Shown here piece after piece: positions 7,664 to 15,502 of a DNA stretch of 25,590 nucleotides; positions within the stretch are counted from its first letter, which is position 1, and every line of letters starts with the position of its first letter. The position numbers and the translations under genes were made by a program. The notes below the pieces were generated by a model that made no database searches, was not told the origin of the DNA, and saw nothing but the letters and a program-made list of their open reading frames with translations. The DNA comes from CALMEH01 sp964548225 (GTDB taxonomy: Bacteria > Acidobacteriota > Blastocatellia > Pyrinomonadales > Pyrinomonadaceae), in contig CAZJQP010000076.1 of NCBI GenBank assembly GCA_964548225.1, positions 1 through 25,590 of the forward strand, given 5' to 3'.

Positions 7664-7948
7664 TTATTTCGCCGTTTCAAACGAATAATTTGTCTGCTCT
7701 TCGTTGGCGTTCAATTCTTCTTCCAAAATGCCCATATCGCGGAAAACCTGCAAAGTTTCCAACGCCGATTTTTCGTCAATCTTGGAAATCGCAAAGCCAA
7801 CGTGAACAATCGTGTAATCGCCAACCTCAATATCAGGCAAATACGCCAGACAAACTTCTTTTGTAATGCCATCAAAATTGACTTTGCCCATTTTTGTTAC
7901 ACCGTTATTGAAAACGGATTCAACTCTACCCGGAACTGCTAAACACAT
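7664..7948 (-). CDS. hypC: HypC/HupF hydrogenase maturation chaperone
   Basis: Small chaperone that carries the Fe(CN)2CO unit with HypD and delivers it to the large-subunit precursor. The 94-aa product begins MCLAVPGRV, with the obligatory Cys directly after the initiator Met, and keeps the OB-fold pattern GxVNFDGITKEVCLAYLPDIEVGDYTIVHVGFAI. The ATG at 7948 is fixed by TTGGAG about 8 nt upstream and by the MC start; four extra upstream codons are rejected. It is the only HypC seen, so it probably serves both hydrogenases. Confidence 0.96.
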   Translation of the reverse strand: MCLAVPGRVESVFNNGVTKMGKVNFDGITKEVCLAYLPDIEVGDYTIVHVGFAISKIDEKSALETLQVFRDMGILEEELNANEEQTNYSFETAK

Positions 7949-7970
7949 AATTTTCTCCAAAAAAACAATT

Positions 7971-9164
7971 TCAAGTTATTTTTGATACTTCTCCGATTTC
8001 CCAAATCATAATACGATTATTTCCAGAATCGGCGATGACTAATTTGTTATTATGCAGATGAATTCCGTAAACCCAACAAAGCGTGTCACGATCAACCATT
8101 TTCCAACGATTTTCGCCGTTTTCCTCAAAATTGGTTTGTCCTATAACAAAATCAGCCGCTTGATAAAAACCGTTCTTCGGTAATCTATCCCAAAATAACA
8201 CACGATTATTCGCTGTATCTGCAACGGCGATCACATTATTATCAACCGAAAGCGAATACGGAAAACGCAGACGCGAGGCACCTTGCTTAATATAGGGAAA
8301 CTCGCCATTTTTCTCAAAATTTTCTTGTCCAAGCACGATTTCGGCATCTCTATCCGAATCAAGCGTTCCGTTCCAACCCAAAACCCGATGATTTCCCGCA
8401 TCAGCAAAGTAAATTATTTCATCATTTCCCGCAATGTCGTGAATCCAGCGGAAAGATTTTGCGTCAACTTTTTGCTCCAATCCGCGATTTTCAAGATTGG
8501 TTTCAAAATCGTTTTGTCCGATGACAAAATCGGCTTCTCTGTTCGATTCGGGAATTCCGTAAAAACCCAAAACTCGACGATTTCCCGTGTCGGCTATGTA
8601 GAAAATTCCGTTGATATAATTGAACCCGTAACACCAATAAAGCGTTTCAGCAGAACATTTACCGCCACGATTTTCAGTAATTTCCGTTAGATTTTTTTGA
8701 CCGATAGCGTAATCAGGCTTTTGAAAATTTTCGGTCGGAATTTCATTCCAAACTAAAATTCGGTGATGCCACGAATCGGCGACAAATAGTTTATCTTCAA
8801 TAATTTTTACGCCTGTCGGCAGATGCAAACCACGCTCGACCGATTTTCCGTTGGCGTTTGCTCCTTCGGTTTCAAAATCGGGTTGCCCAAGCACAATGTC
8901 GGCGGGCGTTTGGTCATTTTCGGGAATGCCTTTCCAAATCATTACTCGATGATTTCCCGAATCTGCCGCAACCAAATAATCATCGTTCATAAAAACGCCG
9001 CGAGGTGCATAAAGCGTTGACGGAGTTGGTTTTGCATCGGGCAAAGCAATCCCGAACGGAGATTTTGCACCCAACCAAACAAGCGGATTTGCGATTTTAG
9101 ATTGCGGATTTTGGATTGGTTGCAGAGTTTCGCTTGATTGTTTTCTCAAACTAACTCGTTTCAT
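7971..9164 (-). CDS. NHL-repeat beta-propeller protein of the group 2a hydrogenase operon
   Basis: The 397-aa product has six NHL blades, each with the core xVADSGNHRVxxW or a variant, separated by five near-identical DFVIGQxxFE connectors, so a closed six-bladed propeller is expected. No signal peptide or membrane helix is seen, so it is probably cytoplasmic, at the same side as the hydrogenase. NHL genes recur beside group 2a hydrogenase genes in other bacteria (from memory of Nitrospira-type operons). A structural or docking role is inferred; the activity is unknown. The start at 9164 has AAGAAG upstream; an ATG at 9179 is the alternative. The N-terminal linker (residues 14-26) is encoded by a degenerate 7-nt repeat. 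Confidence 0.85.
   Translation of the reverse strand: MKRVSLRKQSSETLQPIQNPQSKIANPLVWLGAKSPFGIALPDAKPTPSTLYAPRGVFMNDDYLVAADSGNHRVMIWKGIPENDQTPADIVLGQPDFETEGANANGKSVERGLHLPTGVKIIEDKLFVADSWHHRILVWNEIPTENFQKPDYAIGQKNLTEITENRGGKCSAETLYWCYGFNYINGIFYIADTGNRRVLGFYGIPESNREADFVIGQNDFETNLENRGLEQKVDAKSFRWIHDIAGNDEIIYFADAGNHRVLGWNGTLDSDRDAEIVLGQENFEKNGEFPYIKQGASRLRFPYSLSVDNNVIAVADTANNRVLFWDRLPKNGFYQAADFVIGQTNFEENGENRWKMVDRDTLCWVYGIHLHNNKLVIADSGNNRIMIWEIGEVSKIT
9085..9119. repeat. Degenerate heptamer repeat inside the NHL gene
   Basis: Five period-7 units sharing GATT (GGATTTG, CGATTTT, AGATTGC, GGATTTT, GGATTGG). The minus-strand unit AAAATCC is the same as in the array at 12744-12770. It encodes the QNPQSKIANP linker. 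Confidence 0.65.
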
Positions 9165-9181
9165 CACAACTTCTTGCATAT

Positions 9182-9202
9182 TGATAAATGATAACTGATA
9201 GC
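9182..9202. repeat. Three degenerate heptamers between the NHL and NifU-Rieske genes
   Basis: TGATAAA, TGATAAC and TGATAGC in tandem; the first unit is the complement of the repeat in front of hypD. Confidence 0.65.
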
Positions 9203-9205
9203 TGT

Positions 9206-10087
9206 TTAGCTTGGTCGAACCCAAATTTTCCCACCTTCAATTCTAAGCGGAAAACTTTCGAGTTGAGCCGCCGGAGCAGTCAGACATTCGCCCGAAGTTG
9301 CGTCAAATTTGAAGCCGTGCCACGGGCAAGTCAACATATTTTCTTCGGCTTCCAACATTCCGCCATCGAGCGGCAAACCTTGGTGCGGACATTCGTTGCG
9401 ATACGCACTTAAACGATTGTCAACATTGATGATAAGAATATTTTCCTTGTCTGTTTTGAAGCATTTCATTTTACCGTTTGGCACGTCTTCAGTTGTCAAA
9501 GTTTCTATCCAACCTTTTGTTTTTGAAGATTTCAGCGACTCAATTTGAATCAAACTCGGACTCGGTTCATTCGGCAAAACTTCGACGCTTTTGACTTCGG
9601 CAATGTTATTGATTAACGCTTCTTCAACGCCTTCACGCAAGGTTACAGCCGATTGCGAACAGCCGTTGCACGAACCCAAAAGACGAACGTAAACTACTGA
9701 ATCTTCATAACTTACATATTCAACATCGCCGCCGTGCGATTGCATATACGGGCGAACTGCGTCCAAAACTTGCGTAATTCGTAAATTGATATTCGGCTTG
9801 ACGATACCGTGTAACTGTAACAAAGCATAGACACTTGGCTCGTCAATCAGTTCAAATAAAAGCTCTTTTCCGCGTTCATCAGCTTTTAGTTTTTGGACAA
9901 TTTTGGTCAAAGCGATTTTGTGAAAATCTTCAATCGCAGTCTTTAAACCCAAAGCGTGCATTTTTGCGTTTTCGTCCGTCAATGACTCGACATTTTTCAA
10001 CGCTTTATCAATTTTCTCAGCGATTTGTTCAAAATCTTCTGTTTGCAATTTCGTTAATTGTTCCGATTGTGTCGCTGCTGTTTGCAT
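9206..10087 (-). CDS. NifU-like/Rieske fusion iron-sulfur protein
   Basis: The 293-aa product has a helical N-terminus (about 1-95), a NifU C-terminal domain with SHGGDVEYVSY and CNGC at residues 140-143, and a Rieske domain with CPH (C233, H235) and CPWHG (C254, H257), the ligands of a [2Fe-2S] cluster. Both cluster sites are intact. It has no signal or membrane helix. A Rieske/NifU-type protein encoded with mycobacterial Huc hydrogenase has been proposed as electron acceptor (HucE), and this protein is a good candidate for the same task: taking electrons from HucS toward the quinone pool. An in-frame GTG at 10105 is an alternative start; TAAGGGTG lies about 13 nt before the chosen ATG. Confidence 0.88.
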   Translation of the reverse strand: MQTAATQSEQLTKLQTEDFEQIAEKIDKALKNVESLTDENAKMHALGLKTAIEDFHKIALTKIVQKLKADERGKELLFELIDEPSVYALLQLHGIVKPNINLRITQVLDAVRPYMQSHGGDVEYVSYEDSVVYVRLLGSCNGCSQSAVTLREGVEEALINNIAEVKSVEVLPNEPSPSLIQIESLKSSKTKGWIETLTTEDVPNGKMKCFKTDKENILIINVDNRLSAYRNECPHQGLPLDGGMLEAEENMLTCPWHGFKFDATSGECLTAPAAQLESFPLRIEGGKIWVRPS

Positions 10088-10131
10088 AATTTTTGAATTT
10101 TGCACCCTTACTAACGTGCGGGTTTCCGCCT

Positions 10132-10494
10132 TTAAGCACCTATCCCAATTGATTGTTCCAAAGACTCAATTGTTTTTATATAAAGCAAATCACCAAATGC
10201 TTGTTTTGCCATAGTTTGCAAGACTTGTTCGATTTTTCCGTTTCCGCTAAATTCTATATTTCGTCTTTCCAAAGCCGATAAAATAAAGACTGCTCCGGCG
10301 GTGTTGTTTAGCAAAAAATCGTCAAAAATCGCTTCGACAAATTGATCGAGCCAAACGCCGTCCGCATTCCGATTTTCTTTTAATTTAGCGTGGGCATTAT
10401 CTTGACCTTCGCAACGCTGAACGATTCTTTCTGCGAATCTTTCGGCGGAAGTCAGAAGCAAAAAATCGAATTGTTGTTTTTGATAAAGTTCCAT
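10132..10494 (-). CDS. Unrecognised 120-aa protein of the group 2a operon
   Basis: An alpha-helical soluble protein without cysteine pairs or membrane segments. Visible stretches are LLTSAERFAERIVQRCEGQ and FDDFLLNNTAGAVFILSALE. The ATG lies 2 nt after the stop of the TPR gene, so the two are translationally linked. I do not recognise a family. The position suggests an accessory or stability factor of the group 2a hydrogenase. Confidence 0.75.
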   Translation of the reverse strand: MELYQKQQFDFLLLTSAERFAERIVQRCEGQDNAHAKLKENRNADGVWLDQFVEAIFDDFLLNNTAGAVFILSALERRNIEFSGNGKIEQVLQTMAKQAFGDLLYIKTIESLEQSIGIGA

Positions 10495-10496
10495 AA

Positions 10497-11693
10497 TCAA
10501 TTCGTTGCAGCAGTCGTTTTATTCGCTTCAATTTCGTCTAAAATTTCTTTAATTGAACTAGCTGAATCCGTATCGCCAATCTGATTAAATATATTCATTG
10601 CTTCATTTAGCTTCGGCAAAGCGTGTTCAAAAATTCCTAAATGAGCAAGTGCGTTTCCTTGATTTGCCAAAAGTCTGGCGTAGCCGATTGGATTTTCGGT
10701 CGGTCGGCGAACTTCCAAAATTTCCTCGTAAATTCGGACTGATTCTTCCAGATTTTCCTGAACGTGCGAAGTCGGTGCGTATTGCAAAGCGTTGGCTAAA
10801 TTTAGCTGTGTGCTTGCCCAAAGTTCGGGGTGCGTTTCGCGTTGATAAACTTTCAGAGCTTCTCTAAGTGCTTGTATTGCAATAGCTACGCGGAGTTGGT
10901 CGCTGGCTTCAATGGTCGGAATCGAAAGATAAGCGAGTGCCAAATTGTTTTGTGCAAACGCAAATTCTTCGGGAAATTGTTCGCGGGTGAAAAATTTCAA
11001 AGCCTCTTGATAACATTTGACCGCTTCGAGCAAAGCACCTCGATTTCCGCCCGACATTTCTTGGTAACAAATGCCCAAATTCATATTCAGCGACGCTTTA
11101 TTTGATTCAAGTTCGCTTTTTTTCAAAGTGTCGAGAGCCGTTTTATAAGTTTGAATAACATCTGCATTTGCTCCCAAAAATTGATGTTTGATTTCCGCCA
11201 AACTCGTCAAAACTTGTCCGTAAAGTATTGGTGAAACAGGTTTTGCAGTTTCAGCGGCTTCAGCCAAAAGATTTATCGCCGATTCAATTTCACGAAGCTC
11301 TATCTTGTGCGAAGCCTGCACCATCAAAACAAATGCGAGCAATTCACCCTCCAAATCTTCAGCCGTTGGCGGTTCGGGAATGTAGTTTAATGTGAACGCT
11401 GCAACATCAAGAAGTTTTCTGTAATCGCCTGTAAGTTCTTCTGTTAATTGATGATAAAGATCGGGCGAAGTGTTCAAAATAAAACGATTAAACTTTGTTT
11501 CCGGCAATTCATCGGTCAATTCGGCTAAGGCTTTTTCCTGTTCGCCTTCAATCGCAAACTTAAAAAACGAATCTTCTTTCGGAAAAATTCCTTGCAAAGC
11601 ATTTTGATAATCAGCCGAATCTCGCCAACTTTCCGGCAAAAGTAGAAAATTCGCAGGCATTGGGAAAATTCCGATTGGTTGTGGTCTAAGCAT
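10497..11693 (-). CDS. TPR-repeat protein of the group 2a operon
   Basis: The 398-aa product is almost all helical. Its N-terminus (about 1-130) is not a recognisable domain. From about residue 160 it has tetratricopeptide-type helical pairs (ASLNMNLGICYQEM, FAQNNLALAYLSIP, STQLNLANALQYAP, ARLLANQGNALAHLG) ending in a last helix pair near 370. No signal peptide. TPR genes accompany group 2a hydrogenase genes elsewhere, probably as an assembly or membrane-docking scaffold (inference). It begins 5 nt after the preceding small gene and is tightly followed by the 120-aa gene. Confidence 0.85.
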   Translation of the reverse strand: MLRPQPIGIFPMPANFLLLPESWRDSADYQNALQGIFPKEDSFFKFAIEGEQEKALAELTDELPETKFNRFILNTSPDLYHQLTEELTGDYRKLLDVAAFTLNYIPEPPTAEDLEGELLAFVLMVQASHKIELREIESAINLLAEAAETAKPVSPILYGQVLTSLAEIKHQFLGANADVIQTYKTALDTLKKSELESNKASLNMNLGICYQEMSGGNRGALLEAVKCYQEALKFFTREQFPEEFAFAQNNLALAYLSIPTIEASDQLRVAIAIQALREALKVYQRETHPELWASTQLNLANALQYAPTSHVQENLEESVRIYEEILEVRRPTENPIGYARLLANQGNALAHLGIFEHALPKLNEAMNIFNQIGDTDSASSIKEILDEIEANKTTAATN

Positions 11694-11698
11694 AAATT

Positions 11699-11920
11699 CT
11701 ATTTAATTTCTGTTGAAAATACGTTCTCTTTTTCCGCTGTTCGTTTAATCCATTTGGCGGCAATTTCGGCTAAACTCTTTTTGAAATAAGCATTTATCCG
11801 ATGTTTGACTGAACTTTCCGAATCGCCGATTTCGACATACAAAACCCATTGACCTTTTTCGTAGATGATTTTGGTCGCCACGAATTTTTCTTCAATAATT
11901 TTGTTTTGGTCGTCATTCAT
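11699..11920 (-). CDS. Unrecognised 73-aa protein of the group 2a operon
   Basis: A small protein with a beta-rich first half (KIIYEKGQWVLYVEIGDSE) and a basic helical end (AEIAAKWIKRTAEKENV). Its start overlaps the preceding gene by 8 nt and the TPR gene begins 5 nt after its stop, so it is embedded in the operon. No family is recognised. Both overlaps and good coding bias argue for a real gene. Confidence 0.65.
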   Translation of the reverse strand: MNDDQNKIIEEKFVATKIIYEKGQWVLYVEIGDSESSVKHRINAYFKKSLAEIAAKWIKRTAEKENVFSTEIK

Positions 11921-12206
11921 TTTTCAATCCGATTCGCAAAGCTACATTTTCCCCGTCCCAAAATGCCTCAAATGTTCCGCTTTGCCAATTTGCGGGCAAA
12001 ACTTCGTGAATCAAAACGCTGCGGTCGCCTTTTGCATTGCGTTGTTTAAGCAAAAATCCGCCGGCGTTTGCATTATGGATCGGCAAAATCCAAAGTTCGG
12101 GTTCGCGTAAAATTGCGACGCAGACATCTTCCACAAAATATTCTGTCGCAACGGTTTGCGGTAATATCAAATAACCTTGATTGGTAATTTCAAGCTGAAA
12201 TTGCGA
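11913..12206 (-). CDS. Unrecognised 97-aa protein following the hydrogenase protease gene
   Basis: The 97-aa product is beta-rich with ELWILPIHNANAGGFLLKQ and GDRSVLIHEVLP. The ATG at 12206 overlaps the protease gene by 17 nt; the longer in-frame version starting at 12239 would lie wholly inside the protease gene and is rejected. Small proteins of this kind are found in group 2a clusters, but I cannot give the family a name. A maturation or assembly role is inferred from position only. Confidence 0.72.
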   Translation of the reverse strand, partial: SQFQLEITNQGYLILPQTVATEYFVEDVCVAILREPELWILPIHNANAGGFLLKQRNAKGDRSVLIHEVLPANWQSGTFEAFWDGENVALRIGLKNE

Positions 12207-12690
12207 CATTTTTTTCAACTTCGAGCCGTAATTCTTCAATCAATTTAACGGCTAATTTCTCCATCGTTTCTTTAATTTTCGGACTCAAAACTTCGCCGAA
12301 TTCAAAATTCTCGCCTTCGATCAAATAAACCATAATATCGGTTGGATATTCATCTTTCAAAAGCCAGCGTCCAAAAGCTAAAGCATTGTCCCAACGAAAG
12401 TTATGCGTATGAATATCGGTCAGCGGCGGCAGATTTTCGAGTTCTTCGCCCGGAACTTTGAAAACCGTTCCAACTTCTTCGCCCGTTTTGCAAGCGTCAA
12501 TGATAATGACTTTATCTTTACCACGCATCTGAAATGCGACATCCATTCCCGCCGTTCCCCCATCAGCACAAAAAACGCCGTCGGGCAAACCAAGTTCCCA
12601 CAGACGGCGTATCATAACCGGTCCAACGGAATCATCCCCTCGTAATAAATTTCCGCAACCGATTATCAGAATTTGTTTATTTTCTTGCAT
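12190..12690 (-). CDS. hupD: HupD/HyaD-type hydrogenase maturation endopeptidase for HucL
   Basis: A nickel-dependent protease that cuts the C-terminal tail off the large subunit after Ni insertion. The 166-aa product has GCGNLLRGDDSVGP near the N-terminus, with D20 matching the acidic nickel ligand of E. coli HybD, the DGGTAGMD loop, IIIDACK (D65) and the HTHNF segment (H94/H96) as third ligand. It lies directly after hucL, so HucL is the expected substrate. Its end overlaps the next gene. The other protease in the window (22045-22500) is divergent, in keeping with one protease per enzyme. Confidence 0.93.
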   Translation of the reverse strand: MQENKQILIIGCGNLLRGDDSVGPVMIRRLWELGLPDGVFCADGGTAGMDVAFQMRGKDKVIIIDACKTGEEVGTVFKVPGEELENLPPLTDIHTHNFRWDNALAFGRWLLKDEYPTDIMVYLIEGENFEFGEVLSPKIKETMEKLAVKLIEELRLEVEKNVAISA

Positions 12691-12743
12691 TTAAAGCTAG
12701 GCTGAAAAGGATTTGCGACCGAAAAATAACACAATCCAATCGC

Positions 12744-12770
12744 AAATCCAAAATCCAAAATCCAAAATCA
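12744..12770. repeat. Heptanucleotide repeat (AAATCCA)n between hucL and its protease gene
   Basis: Three exact AAATCCA units (12744-12764) plus a partial copy, ending 3 nt before the hucL stop codon region. It fills much of the 82-nt gap. Confidence 0.85.
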
Positions 12771-12772
12771 AA

Positions 12773-14401
12773 CTACATTCCACCCATTTTGAATTTCGAG
12801 AGTTGTTTGCCCGTTTTGCCGTCGTAGGCGTGGACGGTGCAAACCAAACAAGAATCGAAACTTCGGGCGACGTGACCGAGTTCAACCGGGTCTTCCACGT
12901 CAACAATCGGCGTTCCCAAAAACGCTTTTTCGATTGGTCCGTGCGTGCCTTTGCCGTCTTTCGGTCCGATATTCCAAGCGGTTGGCGTAACTACTTGATA
13001 ATTTTCGATTTTGCCGTTTTCGATGACAATCCAATCCGATAAAGCACCGCGAGCCGCTTCGGTTGAGCCGAAACCTTTGCCTGATTCGTGTTCGACTGGT
13101 TTAATGTAAAAACGGTCGTGCAAATCAACTTGTTTGAGCCAATTCATCACCCACTTGAAGTATTTCGGACCTTCGTGAACTCGTGCAAGCTGGCGTGTGA
13201 AAACGCTCGGACCGAGTTTGTTGATAACGTCCAACATCAACGGATCGCTGTCGGCGTGGCTGCCCGCATTTGGTTTTGCCGCCATAATCTGACGCGAAAG
13301 CGGACCTGCTTCGAGCGGAATAAATCCTTGTCCCGGAACATCATAACGAGGCGATTTAGCAAACGAATATTTGTCTTGTTTCTTGCCGTCAAGCGGATCA
13401 ATCGGCTCAGTTCTACCTTCCCACGGATGCAGCAAACCGTAATCTTTGAAGAAAGAACTCGCCGTATCTTCTTTGACTCGCAAATGATCAAAATCGTGGA
13501 ATTGCCCGTTAGAATAAATGCCCGAACGCGAAATTAGAGCGTCGTTTCGTCCATCAATGGTCGGTTTTTGATAAAGTTCAGGATCAAAATAAGTTCCCGT
13601 TGAAAGAAAATTCCCAACGCCAACACCATATTTATCCAAACCAATTTCCATCGAATATCTAATAAAAAACGCACAATCGGAATTATGTTGACTTTCGTTT
13701 TCATCGCACCACGCCAAAATATCTTCCCAAGTTTTATTTTCGAGCCAACGGTCAACCGAACAACCGAGCCATTTTTTCTCAAGCCATTCGTCTTTCCAAT
13801 ACTCCAAAATCGCGGTTGAACGAGTAATATCCGACAAAGTTGGTCCGCACATTACGCCGCCCGGAATCATAAAACTCGAATGTGGCCACTGTCCGCCGAA
13901 CAAAGCATAAACTTCGACAGGTTTGTTTGATAAAGTAACCCCTGCTTCGTAACTTGTTCCAACGAAAGGAGCAAAGCGTCGAACGGCTTCATCGTAACCT
14001 TTTGCGTTAGCGTAATTTTTATTAACAAAATCAATCGCAAAAATTGCGTAAAAATATCTTGGAATTGATTGCAGAGTTTCGCACGCTTGAGCAATGTTGC
14101 GAATCAAAGTTGCGTTGTGCGGAACTTCGGTTGCCCAAGCGGTATCGAGTGCGTAAACCGATTTATACAAATGACTTCCGCCGCAAATTCCGCAAATTCG
14201 GGGCGTAACGATCAAACCTGCTTGCGGGTCTTTTCCTTTCAAAATAATTTCAAAACCGCGAAACATTGTGGCTTCCGTCCAAGCGTCCGTAACCACGCCG
14301 TCTTCGATTTTGACACGCACATCCAAATCGCCCTCAACTCGTCCGAGCGGCGAAACGTGCAAATCAATCGCATTTCCTGTTGCTGTAGCTGTAACTGACA
14401 T
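12773..14401 (-). CDS. hucL: Group 2a [NiFe]-hydrogenase large subunit
   Basis: Catalytic subunit that holds the Ni-Fe site and oxidises H2. The 542-aa product has the N-terminal motif PRICGICGGSH (C70, C73, H77) and the C-terminal motif FDSCLVCTVH (C518, C521, H524), which supply the four Ni-binding cysteines. An 18-residue tail follows His524 and should be removed by the protease. Overall sequence pairs with a small subunit that closely resembles cyanobacterial HupS, hence group 2a (Huc/HupSL). The start at 14401 is fixed by AGGAG about 10 nt upstream; the longer reading would overlap hucS. The spacing from hucS is 14 nt. Confidence 0.96.
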   Translation of the reverse strand: MSVTATATGNAIDLHVSPLGRVEGDLDVRVKIEDGVVTDAWTEATMFRGFEIILKGKDPQAGLIVTPRICGICGGSHLYKSVYALDTAWATEVPHNATLIRNIAQACETLQSIPRYFYAIFAIDFVNKNYANAKGYDEAVRRFAPFVGTSYEAGVTLSNKPVEVYALFGGQWPHSSFMIPGGVMCGPTLSDITRSTAILEYWKDEWLEKKWLGCSVDRWLENKTWEDILAWCDENESQHNSDCAFFIRYSMEIGLDKYGVGVGNFLSTGTYFDPELYQKPTIDGRNDALISRSGIYSNGQFHDFDHLRVKEDTASSFFKDYGLLHPWEGRTEPIDPLDGKKQDKYSFAKSPRYDVPGQGFIPLEAGPLSRQIMAAKPNAGSHADSDPLMLDVINKLGPSVFTRQLARVHEGPKYFKWVMNWLKQVDLHDRFYIKPVEHESGKGFGSTEAARGALSDWIVIENGKIENYQVVTPTAWNIGPKDGKGTHGPIEKAFLGTPIVDVEDPVELGHVARSFDSCLVCTVHAYDGKTGKQLSKFKMGGM

Positions 14402-14415
14402 AAAAAATTTTCTCC

Positions 14416-15387
14416 TTAAACAACAAACATATCTTCTTTCGACCATTTTGGAGCAGCTACGCGAGCAACTGCCGCAAGTGCCGAATACGTTAAATGATCT
14501 GAACCTTCCGGCAATTCTTTAGGAATCGCACCACTGATTTTTTGCGTTTTGAAAACTGTTCCCGGTGCCAAATCGTGGAACGGAAATTCGGGTTCGGTGC
14601 AGCCTGTGCAAGGCATTCCGGCACGAGTTTTCGACGATTGACGATTCCACAAAATGCGGTTGCAAGGCGAATGTGTCATCGGACCTTTGCAGCCAAATTC
14701 ATAAAATAAGCAACCTTTTCGCGTTCCTTCGCCAAAAGATGTGGTTGATTGTTTGTATTCAAAATATTGATTTCGGGTGCAACCTGTTTGCGTAAATGTT
14801 TTGAAAAATGTTGACGGACGCTGTAAATCGTCAAGCGATAAATCGCCCGCACGTCCCGAAGCAACCGCGACTAAAATCTGCGTAACCCAATCAGGATGAG
14901 CCGGACAGCCCGGAATATTCAGCACAGGCAAACCCATTTTCGATTTGAAATTTGCACCTAAAAATCCGCCGTGATTGCGTTTCAAATATTGCAAACCGAC
15001 TGATTCAGAAGGATTTGGAGCGGTTGCGGGAATTCCTCCCCAACACGCACAATCGCCGAGAGCGACCACGATTTGGGCTTGGGCAGAAAGTTCTTTTACC
15101 CAATCCATCATCGGACGATCAGCGAACATATTAAAACGTCCTGTGCCGTTTGGAGCTTGAATAACCGAGCCTTCAAACACGAAAATATCGAGCGGTTTTT
15201 CGCCCGACGCACAATCCCGAAAAATCTTTTTAGCTTGGTCTCCAAGTTCCATTCCAAGTGACGGATGCCACAAAACATCAATTCCGAAGTCCGTTACCAA
15301 ATCAACCGCAGTTGGTTCTTCCGCATTCAGAAATGACATTGTGTTTCCGCTACAAGCACCACCCTGTAACCACAATAAACTAGCCAT
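14416..15387 (-). CDS. hucS: Group 2a [NiFe]-hydrogenase small subunit
   Basis: Electron-transfer subunit carrying three Fe-S clusters. The 323-aa product starts MASLLWLQGGACSGNT, with no Tat signal, so the enzyme should be cytoplasmic or bound at the inner face. Conserved group 2a stretches are WHPSLGMELG, ALGDCACWGGIP, NIPGCPAHPDW and APKWSKEDMFVV. The usual proximal CxxC is C12-x-x-N15, the usual distal His position is Q200, and the medial site has C242, C260 and C263, so every cluster has only three obvious Cys ligands. This agrees with the three [3Fe-4S] clusters described for mycobacterial Huc. AAGGAG lies about 8 nt before the ATG. A 115-nt gap separates it from hypB. Confidence 0.96.
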   Translation of the reverse strand: MASLLWLQGGACSGNTMSFLNAEEPTAVDLVTDFGIDVLWHPSLGMELGDQAKKIFRDCASGEKPLDIFVFEGSVIQAPNGTGRFNMFADRPMMDWVKELSAQAQIVVALGDCACWGGIPATAPNPSESVGLQYLKRNHGGFLGANFKSKMGLPVLNIPGCPAHPDWVTQILVAVASGRAGDLSLDDLQRPSTFFKTFTQTGCTRNQYFEYKQSTTSFGEGTRKGCLFYEFGCKGPMTHSPCNRILWNRQSSKTRAGMPCTGCTEPEFPFHDLAPGTVFKTQKISGAIPKELPEGSDHLTYSALAAVARVAAPKWSKEDMFVV

Positions 15388-15451
15388 TTGGTTTTCTCCT
15401 TAAATTATTATTGTTCTTTCAAAAAATTTTGGTAAAAATTGCGGAAACACG

Positions 15452-15466
15452 CACACAGCAAGTGTG
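15452..15466. other. Small inverted repeat between hypB and hucS
   Basis: CACAC-AGCAA-GTGTG in the 115-nt gap. There is no T-run after it on the minus strand, so it is not a terminator. It may be an operator or an mRNA-processing hairpin that sets hucSL levels apart from hypAB. Confidence 0.35.
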
Positions 15467-15502
15467 TAATTTGCCATTACTTTGTGCGGCTCCTGTATTA
15501 AA

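Noticed and set aside
14402..14446. N-terminal extension of HucL
   Set aside because: It would overlap hucS and ignore the AGGAG placed before the ATG at 14401.
15452..15466. Terminator separating hypB from hucS
   Set aside because: The stem has only 5 bp and no T-run follows on the minus strand.
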